DNA of 64,000 bases from Polynucleobacter sp. MWH-Loch1C5 (lineage in GTDB: Bacteria > Pseudomonadota > Gammaproteobacteria > Burkholderiales > Burkholderiaceae). The stretch's first letter is position 1, and every line of letters starts with the position of its first letter. The stretch covers positions 1,382,318 to 1,446,317 of the forward strand of contig NZ_JACVPR010000001.1 of NCBI RefSeq assembly GCF_018881775.1, written 5' to 3'. The notes under the pieces were generated by a model. It did no database searches. It was not told where the DNA came from and saw only the letters and a program-made list of their open reading frames with translations. A program made the position numbers and the translations under genes. Shown piece by piece: positions 37,551 through 47,138 of the stretch.

Positions 37551-38987
37551 ATGAGTCAACAATTTGACGTATTAGTAATTGGTGCAGGTCCGGGCGGTTA
37601 TATTGCTGCAATTCGTGCTGCGCAATTGGGTTTTAAGGTGGCATGTGCCGAAAGCAATGCCTACGATGATCCCAAAGGTGAGCCACGTCTGGGCGGTACC
37701 TGTTTGAATGTGGGCTGTATTCCATCTAAAGCACTCTTGGCGAGTTCCGAAGAGTTTGAGAATGCTGCTCATCATCTGGCTGATCACGGTATTTCTGCCA
37801 AAGACGTGAGCATTGATGTCAAAAAGATGGTTGCGCGTAAAGACGAGATCGTGACCAAAATGACGGGTGGTATTCAGTTCTTGTTCCGCAAAAACAAAAT
37901 CACCTTGCTCAAAGGCCATGCTTCGTTTGCAGGTAAAACTGCAGAAGGCTATCAGGTCAAGATCGATGGCAAAGATGCGGGTACGGTCACTGCCAAAAAT
38001 GTCATTATTGCGACCGGTTCAAAAGCCAGACATTTACCTAACATCCCAGTCGATAATGAAATCATCTGTGATAACGAAGGCGCCTTGAAGTTTGGTGCCA
38101 CACCGAAGAAGTTGGGTGTGATTGGTGCGGGCGTGATTGGTTTGGAGCTTGGCTCTGTATGGCGTCGTTTAGGTGCTGATGTCACAATCTTGGAAGCCTT
38201 ACCTGGGTTCTTAGCTGCTACTGATGAAGCTGTTGCTAAAGAAGCGCACAAGCTCTTTACCAAGCAGGGTCTTAAGATCAATTTGGGCGTTAAGATTGGT
38301 GAAGTTAAAACCAGCAAGAAAGGTGTATCGATTGCCTATACCGACGCTGACGGTAAGGCTCAGACCTTGGATTGCGATCGCTTAATCGTTTCTGTGGGTC
38401 GTGTGCCTAATACCGACAAACTGAATCTGGATGCGATTGGCCTCAAAGTTGATGAGCGTGGTTTTATTCCCGTAGACAACCACACTTGCGCGACCAGTGC
38501 AGCAGGTGTTTATGCCATTGGTGACGTGGTTCGCGGCCCGATGTTGGCTCACAAAGCTGAAGATGAAGGCGTGATGGTTGCTGAAATCTTAGCCGGTCAA
38601 AAACCACATATTGATTACAACTGCATTCCATGGGTAATCTACACCTCTCCTGAGATTGCTTGGGTGGGTAAGACTGAACAACAGCTCAAAGCGGAAGGTC
38701 GTGCTTATAAGCCAGGTCAATTCCCGTTTGCAGCCAATGGTCGTGCCCTCGGTATGGGCGCTGCCGATGGTTTCGTCAAGGTCTTGGCTGATGCCAATAC
38801 CGATGAAATCTTGGGTGTACACATCGTCGCTGCTGCGGCTTCAGATTTGATTGCTGAAGCAGCTGTCGCTATGGAATTCAAAGCGGCTGCTGAAGATATT
38901 GGCCGTGTTTGCCATCCACACCCCAGCTTGTCTGAGGTGATGCGTGAAGCGGCATTGGCTACGGATAAACGTGCTTTGAACATGTAA
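37551..38987 (+). CDS. lpdA: dihydrolipoyl dehydrogenase (E3)
   Basis: 478 residues. FAD motif [20 protein letters not shown] at the start, redox-active disulfide [16 protein letters not shown] (Cys pair near residues 50-55), NAD motif [15 protein letters not shown], and the C-terminal [13 protein letters not shown] with the catalytic His-Glu pair. Reoxidises dihydrolipoamide of the E2 with NAD. Third gene of the operon, 25 bases after odhB, closed by a hairpin. Confidence 0.97.
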   Translation: MSQQFDVLVIGAGPGGYIAAIRAAQLGFKVACAESNAYDDPKGEPRLGGTCLNVGCIPSKALLASSEEFENAAHHLADHGISAKDVSIDVKKMVARKDEIVTKMTGGIQFLFRKNKITLLKGHASFAGKTAEGYQVKIDGKDAGTVTAKNVIIATGSKARHLPNIPVDNEIICDNEGALKFGATPKKLGVIGAGVIGLELGSVWRRLGADVTILEALPGFLAATDEAVAKEAHKLFTKQGLKINLGVKIGEVKTSKKGVSIAYTDADGKAQTLDCDRLIVSVGRVPNTDKLNLDAIGLKVDERGFIPVDNHTCATSAAGVYAIGDVVRGPMLAHKAEDEGVMVAEILAGQKPHIDYNCIPWVIYTSPEIAWVGKTEQQLKAEGRAYKPGQFPFAANGRALGMGAADGFVKVLADANTDEILGVHIVAAAASDLIAEAAVAMEFKAAAEDIGRVCHPHPSLSEVMREAALATDKRALNM

Positions 38988-39003
38988 ATCCATCTCGGTT
39001 GAT

Positions 39004-39039
39004 AATAAGGGGCTGTTGAGTATTCAGCAGCCCCTTATT
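39004..39039 (+). terminator. terminator-like hairpin after lpdA
   Basis: AATAAGGGGCTG (39004-39015) pairs fully with CAGCCCCTTATT (39028-39039), and a few inner bases extend the stem. The T-run is short, but the stem is strong. It separates the odh operon from zapE. Confidence 0.7.
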
Positions 39040-39050
39040 CATTAAAGATC

Positions 39051-40151
39051 ATGAAAGTTACCCAGTTCTACGAACAAGAGTTAGCCAAGCGCGGATACAA
39101 GAGTGATCCTGCGCAGCAAACGGCTATTGATCGTTTGCAACGTTGCCAAGATGAATGGCTGGCTTACAAAGAGGTACGTAGTGGCAAGATTGCCAAGATG
39201 GTGCGCTTTCCTGATTTGCCAAGAGGTGTTTATCTATGGGGTGGTGTTGGGCGTGGTAAATCATTTTTAATGGATTGTTTTTACGCGGCCTCTCCCCTAG
39301 AAAAGAAAACCCGTTTGCACTTTCATGAGTTCATGAGAGAAGTGCACCGTGAACTACAAGACCTTAGAGGTAAGGCTGACCCACTCGATATTCTCGGTAA
39401 AAATATTGCCAAAAAATACCGTCTCATTTGTTTTGATGAGTTTCACGTAAGCGATGTCGCTGATGCCATGATTCTTTATAAGCTGCTCGATGCTCTATTT
39501 AAAAATCGTGTGCAATTTGTCATGACGTCTAACTATCGTCCCGATTTACTCTATCCCGACGGTTTGCATCGCGACCGTATTTTGCCGGCCATCGCTCTTT
39601 TGCAAGAGAAGCTAGATATTCTCAATGTCGATGCGGGTCTAGATTACCGGCAAAAAGCCATGGAGCAAGTCCAGGCCTATTACACCCCTTTAGGGGAGGC
39701 GACAGCACAGAAGATGGATAGTGTATTTACCAACGTGGCTGAAGCCCATGATGAAGAAGATCCAACTTTGCACATTGAGCAGCGTGAGATTCGCGCGGTC
39801 AGACGTGCCGGTGGGGTGGCTTGGTTTAGTTTTAAAACTCTCTGTGGTGGACCCCGCTCACAAAATGATTATTTAGAGATTGCTAATTTATTCCATACGG
39901 TCTTGCTCTCAGATGTGCCTTATATGCCACCCAAGATGGCCAGTGAGGCGCGACGGTTTACTTGGTTAATCGATGTCTTTTATGACCACAAGGTCAAGCT
40001 CATCATGTCTGCTGCGGTTGAACCTGAACAGCTTTATACCGAAGGCCCGATGGCCAATGAATTTCACCGCACGGTTTCGCGTATTGTAGAAATGCAGTCC
40101 AAAGAGTATCTAGAAGCACCGCGCCGGGTTGTGAATACACAACTCACTTAA
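39051..40151 (+). CDS. zapE: cell division ATPase ZapE (AFG1-like)
   Basis: 366 residues of the AFG1/ZapE P-loop ATPase family, which binds FtsZ at the division site in E. coli and is linked to membrane-protein quality control in mitochondria. Walker A is LWGGVGRGKSFLMD (residue ~65), Walker B LICFDEFHVSDVADAMIL, and the sensor segment FVMTSNYRPDLLYPDGLHRD. The end matches the family (ASEARRFTWLIDVFYDHKVK). It follows the odh operon in many betaproteobacteria, as here, after the hairpin; its start ATG has only a weak ribosome site. Confidence 0.9.
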   Translation: MKVTQFYEQELAKRGYKSDPAQQTAIDRLQRCQDEWLAYKEVRSGKIAKMVRFPDLPRGVYLWGGVGRGKSFLMDCFYAASPLEKKTRLHFHEFMREVHRELQDLRGKADPLDILGKNIAKKYRLICFDEFHVSDVADAMILYKLLDALFKNRVQFVMTSNYRPDLLYPDGLHRDRILPAIALLQEKLDILNVDAGLDYRQKAMEQVQAYYTPLGEATAQKMDSVFTNVAEAHDEEDPTLHIEQREIRAVRRAGGVAWFSFKTLCGGPRSQNDYLEIANLFHTVLLSDVPYMPPKMASEARRFTWLIDVFYDHKVKLIMSAAVEPEQLYTEGPMANEFHRTVSRIVEMQSKEYLEAPRRVVNTQLT

Positions 40152-40178
40152 TTCATATAAGCCGATTAGAATAGGGCT

Positions 40179-41018
40179 ATGAACACTCTCAATGCCGATT
40201 TGCATTGTCACTCTGTGGTCTCTGATGGCACTTTGACGCCTGAGGCTCTGGCTTTGCGCGCCCAAGAAAACGGCGTACAGATCTGGGCTTTGACCGATCA
40301 CGATGAAGTGGGTGGTCAGTCCAGGGCGCGCACAGCTGCGCAAGATTTAGGTATGCGCTATATCTCCGGTGTGGAAATATCAGTGAGTTGGGCCAATCAA
40401 ACTTTGCATATCGTGGGTTTAGGCATTGATGAAAATAATCCCCAGTTGATTCAAGGTTTATATGACACGCGCAATGGCCGTACCAATCGCGCCAAAGCGA
40501 TCAGTGCTGAACTCGAAAAGATCGGGATTCAGAATGCTTATGCGGGTGCCTTACGCTTTGTAGGCAATCCCGAGCTCATTTCTCGAACCCACTTTGCTAG
40601 ACATTTGGTGGAAAGTGGTGTGTGTGCCAGTACCGAGGAAGTTTTCCAAAATTACTTAGTTGCGGGCAAACCCGGTTTTGTCGATCACGTCTGGGCTAAT
40701 CTGGCTGATGCCATCCAGTGGATTACCGGTGCTGGTGGTATCGCTATCATTGCTCACCCAGGGCGCTACCGCTACAGCGACTTACAAAAAGAAGAACTCT
40801 ATGCGCAATTCAAAGACTTAGGGGGTAAAGGTATAGAAGTCGTGACTGGCAGTCATACGCCAGAAGAGTACGCAATATTTGCTAAAGTAGCACAGCGCTA
40901 CGGATTTTTGGCTTCCCGTGGATCTGATTTTCACTCTCCGGATGAGAGTGATATTGATCTAGGGTGTTTGCCAAATCTCCCGGCACCATTACGACCGGTA
41001 TGGTCGGAACTTCAATAA
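40179..41018 (+). CDS. rnm: PHP-domain 5'-3' exoribonuclease RNase AM (YciV/TrpH)
   Basis: 279 residues of the PHP phosphoesterase family. Metal-binding motifs: ADLHCHSVVSDGTLTPEALA (residues 6-25), WALTDHDEVGG, GVEISVSW, the His cluster in HPGRYRYSDLQ, and SRGSDFHSPDE near the C-terminus. RNase AM trims 5' ends of ribosomal RNAs in E. coli and also hydrolyses 3',5'-bisphosphonucleotides. Located between zapE and trpS, the normal position in Burkholderiales. Confidence 0.85.
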   Translation: MNTLNADLHCHSVVSDGTLTPEALALRAQENGVQIWALTDHDEVGGQSRARTAAQDLGMRYISGVEISVSWANQTLHIVGLGIDENNPQLIQGLYDTRNGRTNRAKAISAELEKIGIQNAYAGALRFVGNPELISRTHFARHLVESGVCASTEEVFQNYLVAGKPGFVDHVWANLADAIQWITGAGGIAIIAHPGRYRYSDLQKEELYAQFKDLGGKGIEVVTGSHTPEEYAIFAKVAQRYGFLASRGSDFHSPDESDIDLGCLPNLPAPLRPVWSELQ

Positions 41019-41025
41019 GAGAGCT

Positions 41026-42228
41026 ATGTTTTCTGAACGCGTTTTATCAGGTATGCGCCCCACAGGGGCACTGCACTTAGGGCATTATCACGGAGTACTC
41101 AAGAACTGGGTCCAACTACAAACTGAATACCCTTGTTTCTTCTTCGTGGCTGATTGGCACGCGCTCACTACACATTACGAAACACCTGAGATCATTGAAG
41201 AGTCCGTCTGGGATATGGTGATTGACTGGTTGGCTGCTGGTATTGATCCTACGCAAGCCACGTTATTTATTCAGAGCAAGGTTCCTGAGCATTCAGAACT
41301 CTTTCTCTTGCTCGCCATGGGTACGCCCTTAGGTTGGTTAGAGCGAGTGCCAACCTACAAAGATCAGATTGAGCGCTTAAAAGAAAAAGATTTGCAAACC
41401 TATGGTTTCTTAGGCTACCCCTTATTGCAAGCGGCAGACATTTTGATCTACCGTGCGCAACATGTACCTGTGGGTGAAGACCAGGTGCCGCATGTAGAGA
41501 TGACCCGTGAAGTCGCACGGCGCTTTAACCACCTGTATGGTCGTGAAATTGGCTTTGAAGAAAAAGCGCAAGAAGCCGTTAAAAAATTAGGCAGTAAACG
41601 CGCCAAACTCTACCTAGAGCTCAGAACGCAATACCAAGAGAAGGGTGATGATGAGGCGCTAGAGCAAGCCAGAGCCGTTTTAGCGGATGCGCAGAGTTTA
41701 TCGATGGGCGATCGTGAGCGTTTATTTGGCTACTTAGAAGGTGCACGGAAAATCATCCTGCCTGAACCGCAAGCGCTTTTGACCCAAGAGTCACGTATGC
41801 CAGGTCTAGATGGTCAAAAAATGTCAAAGTCTTATGGCAACACCATTGCTCTAAGAGAAGATGCACAAAGCATTGAGAAAAAAGTCAGAACTATGCCGAC
41901 TGATCCGGCTAGGATTCGTAAAACTGATCCAGGCGATCCAGCACGCTGCCCCGTGTGGCAATTACATCAGGTGTACTCTGATCAAGAGACCCGCGATTGG
42001 GCTGAGAAGGGGTGTAAGAGTGCGGGTATTGGTTGCATTGAGTGTAAGCAACCGGTGATTAATGGCATTCTTAAAGAACAACAGCCCATGATGGAACGTG
42101 CGCAGACTTATTTGGATGATCCTAGTCTTTTGCGTGCCATCATCGCCGATGGTTGCGATAAAGCACGCCGTGTCGCGCAAGAAACGATGCGCGATGTACG
42201 CGAAGCCATGGGTTTGGACTATAGCTAA
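41026..42228 (+). CDS. trpS: tryptophan-tRNA ligase (long form)
   Basis: Class Ic synthetase charging tRNA-Trp. Signature SGMRPTGALHLGHYHGVLKN (HIGH as HLGH) and GLDGQKMSKSYGNT. At 400 residues it is about 65 longer than E. coli TrpS: an insert lies between the YGREIGFEEKAQEAVKKLG stretch and the KMSKS loop (residues ~180-250), a helical, Lys/Glu-rich block, as seen in betaproteobacterial TrpS. Starts 7 bases after rnm, so probably one transcription unit. Confidence 0.95.
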   Translation: MFSERVLSGMRPTGALHLGHYHGVLKNWVQLQTEYPCFFFVADWHALTTHYETPEIIEESVWDMVIDWLAAGIDPTQATLFIQSKVPEHSELFLLLAMGTPLGWLERVPTYKDQIERLKEKDLQTYGFLGYPLLQAADILIYRAQHVPVGEDQVPHVEMTREVARRFNHLYGREIGFEEKAQEAVKKLGSKRAKLYLELRTQYQEKGDDEALEQARAVLADAQSLSMGDRERLFGYLEGARKIILPEPQALLTQESRMPGLDGQKMSKSYGNTIALREDAQSIEKKVRTMPTDPARIRKTDPGDPARCPVWQLHQVYSDQETRDWAEKGCKSAGIGCIECKQPVINGILKEQQPMMERAQTYLDDPSLLRAIIADGCDKARRVAQETMRDVREAMGLDYS

Positions 42229-42233
42229 TCATC

Positions 42234-42812
42234 TTGAAGGCTATCCCGATTCAGGCGGCAAGCCACGGGCGTGATCTGCCACCCTCGTCTTGGATCGTAG
42301 CGCACGCCAAGCGTATCCCTTCCTCAGGCACAGTTTTAGACTATGCCTGTGGCAGTGGCCGTCACGCACTCTACTTAGCCCGTTTAGGTTACCAAGTCAC
42401 GGCAGTCGATCAAGACGAGCAGATGTTAGCGCTTCTGATGGAGCAGGCCGCATCCCAGGGACTGATTATCAAAACCCAAGTCATGGATTTAGAAGGACCC
42501 AATTGGCCATGGGCTTCTGGTACTCAGTTTGATGGTGTAATCGTGACTAATTATCTATATCGACCCTATCTACCAAAAATCCCCAGTCTCTTAGCTATCG
42601 GGGGTGTTTTGCTTTATGAAACCTTTACACAGGCTCATGCCCAGTTTGGTAAGCCCAGTAACCCTGACTATCTTCTCAAAGACCAGGAGTTGATGCATTT
42701 AGCCCAAGATCAAGGGCTGGAAGTCTTGGCTTTTGAGGATCTACAAATTTCATCACCGAAGCCGGCCTGTGTGCAGAGGCTATGTGCGATTCAGATACAA
42801 TTAAATGTATGA
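42234..42812 (+). CDS. class I SAM-dependent methyltransferase
   Basis: 192 residues from a TTG at 42234, 5 bases after the trpS stop; no ATG is suitable upstream of motif I. The SAM-binding motif I is [20 protein letters not shown] (residue ~36), motif [16 protein letters not shown], and [18 protein letters not shown] follows. The protein resembles the TehB/Tam-type small methyltransferases of this order that sit next to trpS and dapA. Substrate unknown. Its stop overlaps the dapA start (ATGA). Confidence 0.8.
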   Translation: MKAIPIQAASHGRDLPPSSWIVAHAKRIPSSGTVLDYACGSGRHALYLARLGYQVTAVDQDEQMLALLMEQAASQGLIIKTQVMDLEGPNWPWASGTQFDGVIVTNYLYRPYLPKIPSLLAIGGVLLYETFTQAHAQFGKPSNPDYLLKDQELMHLAQDQGLEVLAFEDLQISSPKPACVQRLCAIQIQLNV

Positions 42813-43714
42813 CTAAATTAGCAAAAAACATTCAGGGCAGCCTAGTCGCCATCGTCACGCCGATGCACGCGGACGGTAGTTTAGATATGGCTGGATTGCG
42901 CCAACTGATTGATTGGCATATTCAAGAAGGTACCGACGGTATTGTCATTGTGGGTACTACTGGCGAGTCTCCGACAGTCTCTGTCGAAGAGCACTGTGAG
43001 TTGATTCGCGTCACTGTCGAACACACTAAGGGCCGTATTCCGATCATTGCGGGTACTGGAGGTAATTCAACGGCTGAAGCGATTGAGTTGACTGAGTACG
43101 CCAAAAAAGTAGGTGCTGATGCCAGCTTGCAGGTGGTTCCTTATTACAACAAGCCGACCCAAGAGGGTATGTATCAGCACTTTAAGACGATCGCGGAAAA
43201 GGTCGACTTACCGGTCATTCTTTATAACGTTCCCGGTCGTACAGTTGCAGATATGAGCAATGAGACCGTGATTCGTTTGGCCCAAGTTCCTGGTGTGATT
43301 GGTATTAAAGATGCTACCGGTAATCTTGAGCGCGGCACACAATTGATGGCTGGTTTGAAGGCCACTGGACAAAGTCAATTTGCGGTTTATTCGGGGGATG
43401 ACCCGACTGCCTTATTGCTCATGTTCATGGGTGGACAAGGAAATATTTCTGTCACTGCTAACGTTGCACCGAAGCTCATGCATGAGTTGTGTGTCGCAGC
43501 GATGGCGGGTGATGTTGTCAAAGCACGTGAGATTCAATATCGCTTATTGCCCGTGCATAAAGCGATGTTTATGGAAGCCAATCCAATTCCTGTGAAATGG
43601 GCTTTGCATGCCATGGGTAAGATGGGCTCCGGGATTCGTTTACCACTAACGACGCTGACTGAACCTGTACAAGTACAAGTTCGTGCGGCTTTAAAAACTG
43701 CTGGATTGTTGTAA
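42809..43714 (+). CDS. dapA: 4-hydroxy-tetrahydrodipicolinate synthase
   Basis: Condenses pyruvate with aspartate semialdehyde, the first step specific to lysine and diaminopimelate. 301 residues from the ATG at 42809, which overlaps the methyltransferase stop; the alternative ATG at 42782 would add 9 atypical residues. Motifs: [44 protein letters not shown] with the catalytic Tyr, and [12 protein letters not shown] with the Schiff-base Lys (about residue 170). lysC later in the window is earlier in the same pathway. Confidence 0.95.
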   Translation: MTKLAKNIQGSLVAIVTPMHADGSLDMAGLRQLIDWHIQEGTDGIVIVGTTGESPTVSVEEHCELIRVTVEHTKGRIPIIAGTGGNSTAEAIELTEYAKKVGADASLQVVPYYNKPTQEGMYQHFKTIAEKVDLPVILYNVPGRTVADMSNETVIRLAQVPGVIGIKDATGNLERGTQLMAGLKATGQSQFAVYSGDDPTALLLMFMGGQGNISVTANVAPKLMHELCVAAMAGDVVKAREIQYRLLPVHKAMFMEANPIPVKWALHAMGKMGSGIRLPLTTLTEPVQVQVRAALKTAGLL

Positions 43715-43739
43715 TACCTTCTAAGAAAGAGCGACCTGT

Positions 43740-44849
43740 ATGCGTCATGATGTAACTAAACTGTGTCTGATTGCTTGTGGCCTCGTGCTATCAGCGTGTA
43801 CCTCGACTTTCTCAGGTGACACGATTGATTACAAATCTGCGGGTGAGAAAAAAGGACCTAATTTGGCCTTTCCTCCTGACATGACTGTCACGGGTGGTGA
43901 TAAGCGTTATGTAGTCCCTGATTCAGGGGCTACGCTGTCTGGTTACAGTGCTGCGGTCAAGAATCGCCCAACAGCAACGCAGCAAGTATTGCCGCAGACA
44001 CCCGATATGCGCATTGAGCGTGATGGTAATCGTCGTTGGCTCGTCGTGAAGCGTCCTGCCAAAGAGGTTTATCCGAATGTGCGTGAGTTTTGGCAAGAGA
44101 CCGGTTTTATCCTGATGGTCGACTCTCCTGAGACCGGCATTATGGAAACTGACTGGGCAGAAAACCGTGCCAAGATTCCACAAGATATTATTCGTCGTAC
44201 GCTCGGTAAAGTTCTCGACTCTCTCTACTCTACTGGTGAGCGTGACAAATTCCGTACTCGTATTGAGACCAATGCTCAAGGTGAGACAGAAATCTATGTG
44301 ACGCATCGTGGGGCGATTGAAGAGTTAACGGGTAACGATAAGACGCAAACCATTTGGACCACGCGTCCTAATGATCCCGAGTTAGAGGCGGAGTTCATTG
44401 CTCGCATGATGCAACGTTTGGGTTATTCTGAGCAGGCAGCCCGAGCAGCTGTAGGTAAGCCAACTGCTAAGACAGCACAAGTATCACGCTTGAAAAAAGA
44501 CGGCATGCCACGTCTTGAGTTCCAAGAAAACTTTGACCGTGCTTGGCGCCAAGTCGGTGTTGGTTTAGATCGTTCAAACTTCACTGTAGAAGATCGTGAC
44601 CGCAGTAAAGGCATTTACTTTGTGCGTTTTATCAATCCGAAAGATCTTTCTAATCAGACAGGTTTCTTTGACAAGCTCTTTAGTCGCAAGAGTGAAGATG
44701 ACTTCAAGAAAGCCAAGCGTTACCGCGTGATCGTGAAAGAGCAGGGCGCCATCGTGAACGTGACGGTGCTTGATGAAAAAGGCAATCCTGAAAAAGGGGA
44801 GACGGCCATTCAGTTACTGACCATTTTGGATCAGCAGACAGGTCGCTAA
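43740..44849 (+). CDS. bamC: outer-membrane assembly lipoprotein BamC
   Basis: 369 residues. Signal peptide ending in the lipobox LSAC (residues 17-20), then an unstructured stretch that contacts BamD (DTIDYKSAGEKKGPNLAFPP), and two helix-grip domains: RRWLVVKRPAKEVYPNVREF (~residue 97) and RAWRQVGVGLDRSNFTVEDR (~residue 263). Part of the BAM complex that folds outer-membrane beta-barrel proteins. It follows dapA by 25 bases, the same pairing as in E. coli (dapA-bamC). Confidence 0.9.
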   Translation: MRHDVTKLCLIACGLVLSACTSTFSGDTIDYKSAGEKKGPNLAFPPDMTVTGGDKRYVVPDSGATLSGYSAAVKNRPTATQQVLPQTPDMRIERDGNRRWLVVKRPAKEVYPNVREFWQETGFILMVDSPETGIMETDWAENRAKIPQDIIRRTLGKVLDSLYSTGERDKFRTRIETNAQGETEIYVTHRGAIEELTGNDKTQTIWTTRPNDPELEAEFIARMMQRLGYSEQAARAAVGKPTAKTAQVSRLKKDGMPRLEFQENFDRAWRQVGVGLDRSNFTVEDRDRSKGIYFVRFINPKDLSNQTGFFDKLFSRKSEDDFKKAKRYRVIVKEQGAIVNVTVLDEKGNPEKGETAIQLLTILDQQTGR

Positions 44850-44877
44850 GACTGTCGACTTGTAGAAGTCACCAACA

Positions 44878-44903
44878 AAAAAGCCACCCTAGGGTGGCTT
44901 TTT
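44878..44903. terminator. bidirectional terminator between bamC and the small lipoprotein
   Basis: AAAAAGCCACCCT/AGGGTGGCTTTTT is a perfect 26-base palindrome with A-run on one side and T-run on the other, suiting both the bamC operon (plus) and the convergent 58-residue lipoprotein gene (minus). Confidence 0.9.
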
Positions 44904-44919
44904 ATCAACTCAAGAAGGA

Positions 44920-45096
44920 TTACTTCTTTGCTGGTTCTGCAGCAGGAGCAGCAGGAGCAGCAGCTGGAGCACCAGCAGCAGGTTGTTGTGCAGGAGCAGC
45001 GTCAGCAGCTGGAGCAGCTGGCTTAGCTTCTTCTTTCTTACCACAAGCTGCCAAAGAAACTGCTAACAAAGATGCGATCAAGAGTGATTTTTTCAT
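44920..45096 (-). CDS. small Ala/Pro-rich lipoprotein (58 aa)
   Basis: An ATG at 45096 preceded by AAGGATAGAAAA opens a 58-residue gene ending at TAA 44920-44922, 17 bases before a strong shared terminator. The product starts MKKSLLIASLLAVSLAACGK, a lipoprotein signal peptide with lipobox LAAC (Cys 18). The mature part is GKKEEAKPAA followed by repeated Ala/Pro (PAAPAADAAPAQQPAAGAP) and ends AEPAKK. It should be a small, unstructured envelope lipoprotein, perhaps a periplasmic tether. The frame opposite (44894-45118, plus) is its shadow. No named family; too short for most ORF cut-offs. Confidence 0.7.
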   Translation of the reverse strand: MKKSLLIASLLAVSLAACGKKEEAKPAAPAADAAPAQQPAAGAPAAAPAAPAAEPAKK

Positions 45097-45169
45097 TTTT
45101 CTATCCTTAAATATTTAGATTAGCTAATCATCGGCTTGCGCCGTAAATCGCACACGCGATTCATCTATG

Positions 45170-45175
45170 ATTATA
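45170..45175 (-). promoter_or_regulatory. candidate -10 box for the small lipoprotein gene
   Basis: TATAAT on the minus strand, about 75 bases upstream of the ATG at 45096, in the short gap after the cupin gene. No matching -35 box at the normal spacing. Confidence 0.3.
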
Positions 45176-45207
45176 AGCAGTTTTCAACAAAAAACTAGTG
45201 GAAAACC

Positions 45208-46458
45208 CTAGGTCTTGTTCAAAATCAAAGCCCCGGCTAAATAGTGCTCGTACCATGGGTTATTTTCATCCTCTAAGACAGCTTGAGCTTCTGCCATTTG
45301 CGCACCCGTTAAGTGCTGTAAATGGCTCAGGGCCAGCCATGTGGACCAGTCGGGTGCATGGTTATCTGAAACACTTTCACCATTGAGGTAAATGAACTCG
45401 CCGTCATGCAAAAGACGTGAAGCCCAAGCGAGTCGCAAGCCGTGTTTCAGGACTGCCTTATGAAAGGCCGATAGGGATAAGACCGGTTGGGGTGGTTCAA
45501 AGACCACATGAGGTTTGGGTTCGCTCAGCATGGCTGCCAAGCTGCAAGAAATATCACTGTTTGACCAACGTAATTGATCGAGGCGCTTCGCAATCGCTTT
45601 GACCATCGCTTGAGGGATGCGCCCACTGCCAGCGACTGCTTTTTGCAGAGGATCTGTGTATAAGCTCGCGAGGGCAGGATCCTCAGCCAAGACATCGGCT
45701 GTACGCCATAAGATTTCACTTATGAGTTCGGCATAACTCGGTGAACGAAAGCCAATCGACCATGTTTGGCAGCCGGGATCTAAAGCGATGCCATCATGAG
45801 CGATGTGTGGCGGTAAGTACAACATATCGCCTGGTTCTAAGATCCAGTCTGAACTCGCTTTGAAATCTTTTAGAATTTTGAGTGGTAAGCCAGCGCAGAA
45901 ATCGAGATTCTTTTGTGCAGAAATTTTCCAGCGACGTCGACCTGACATTTGTAATAGGAAGACATCGTAAGAGTCGACGTGTGGACCGACGCCACCCCCA
46001 GGGCCCGCAACGCTGATCATCAAATCATCTAAGCGCGCATCGGGAATAAAACGGAACCAAGATAAAACGGTTTGCGCTGCCTCGTGATGCAAATTCATGC
46101 CTTGAACCAGCAGCGTCCATTCTTTTTCATGGAGCGCCGGAATCTGTTTCAGAGGCCCTTTTTCTAAAGACCAAGGATGGGCTTTCACCAGGCGCGATTC
46201 CACTTGATCGGATTGTGCGAGCGTGCATAACTGGGCAAAATCAATCGGACTAGTCAGGGCCTGACCTGATTTTTTGGCTAAGGCAAAAGCCGGAATAGCG
46301 CCGCGTATTAAAAGGGGTTTTTTCTGCCAATAATCCCGCATGAATACTTCGGGGCTCATCCCTCCTAAGAGTGCCCAAGCTTGGCCTAGGGGCATGGGTT
46401 GTGGCATCGCAGGCGGGGTATAGGGGTAAGAGGACAGAGTCGGTTTCATGGCATGCAT
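45208..46458 (-). CDS. cupin/JmjC-like protein, ribosomal L16 arginine hydroxylase family
   Basis: 416 residues from the ATG at 46458 (weak AGG site; an ATG at 46449 is an alternative, and the frame extends to 46614 without support). The Fe(II)/2-oxoglutarate dioxygenase fold is visible: QKKPLLIRGAIP at the start, VGPHVDSYDVFLLQMSGRRR with the HxD metal pair, and GDMLYLPPHIAHDGIA with the distal His. This is the RoxA/YcfD type, which hydroxylates an arginine of ribosomal protein L16 in E. coli; the winged-helix C-terminal part also fits. Divergent from slyD. Confidence 0.85.
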   Translation of the reverse strand: MHAMKPTLSSYPYTPPAMPQPMPLGQAWALLGGMSPEVFMRDYWQKKPLLIRGAIPAFALAKKSGQALTSPIDFAQLCTLAQSDQVESRLVKAHPWSLEKGPLKQIPALHEKEWTLLVQGMNLHHEAAQTVLSWFRFIPDARLDDLMISVAGPGGGVGPHVDSYDVFLLQMSGRRRWKISAQKNLDFCAGLPLKILKDFKASSDWILEPGDMLYLPPHIAHDGIALDPGCQTWSIGFRSPSYAELISEILWRTADVLAEDPALASLYTDPLQKAVAGSGRIPQAMVKAIAKRLDQLRWSNSDISCSLAAMLSEPKPHVVFEPPQPVLSLSAFHKAVLKHGLRLAWASRLLHDGEFIYLNGESVSDNHAPDWSTWLALSHLQHLTGAQMAEAQAVLEDENNPWYEHYLAGALILNKT

Positions 46459-46559
46459 TTTGCCTGATTTAAACCGATTTTCGCGAGAAAACACGCTTTT
46501 ACAATCTCTCTCAGTACGATTTAGCATCAGAGGCAAGTCATTTAGGTAAAATAGCATTA

Positions 46560-47138
46560 ATGAAAGTAGAAAAAAATACGATCGTCTCGATTCGATATCG
46601 TCTGACGGACGCACAAGGGAACCTCATCGAAGAATCCACGGACCCCATGGTCTATCTCCATGGTGGCTATGACGGTACCTTTCCCAAGATTGAAGCAGCG
46701 GTTGATGGGCAAAATATTGGTTATGAGACCACTATTTCGCTTGAGCCTACCGATGCTTTCGGTGAGTACGACCCTGAACTATTAAAGATCGAACCGCGTT
46801 CACGTTTTCCCGAGCCGCTAGAAGTCGGTATGCAGTTTGAAGGACTCCTCGAAGACCCTGAAGAAGAGGAAGATGAGGATACGCAATTGATTTACACCGT
46901 CACAGATCTGGCTGAAGATAAAGTGGTTTTAGACGGTAATCATCCCTTGGCAGGAATCTCTTTACGCTTTTGGTTGCAAATTGAAGATGTGCGCCAAGCC
47001 ACTGATGAGGAACTCGTCGATGGGCATCCCAAAAATGCCTTTGGCCTGAGAGTCTTAGAAGGTGAAGAGGGTGGTGATGCAGATGATGATGGGGATGTTT
47101 ATCCCAGTACATCCGAGCGTCGTCCGACCTTACATTAA
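46560..47138 (+). CDS. slyD: SlyD-type FKBP peptidyl-prolyl isomerase
   Basis: 192 residues. FKBP part split as in SlyD: residues 1-65 ([39 protein letters not shown]) and 135-160 ([20 protein letters not shown]), with the insert-in-flap domain between. Unlike E. coli SlyD the insert is very acidic ([12 protein letters not shown]), and the C-terminus is Asp/Glu-rich without the metal-binding His/Cys tail. A cytoplasmic folding helper. Convergent with mutS, overlapping by 9 bases. Confidence 0.85.
   Translation: MKVEKNTIVSIRYRLTDAQGNLIEESTDPMVYLHGGYDGTFPKIEAAVDGQNIGYETTISLEPTDAFGEYDPELLKIEPRSRFPEPLEVGMQFEGLLEDPEEEEDEDTQLIYTVTDLAEDKVVLDGNHPLAGISLRFWLQIEDVRQATDEELVDGHPKNAFGLRVLEGEEGGDADDDGDVYPSTSERRPTLH

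Noticed and set aside
44894..45118. Ala/Gly-rich frame on the plus strand
   Set aside because: It is the reverse-strand shadow of the Ala/Pro-rich lipoprotein gene, whose ribosome site, lipobox and terminator are on the minus strand.
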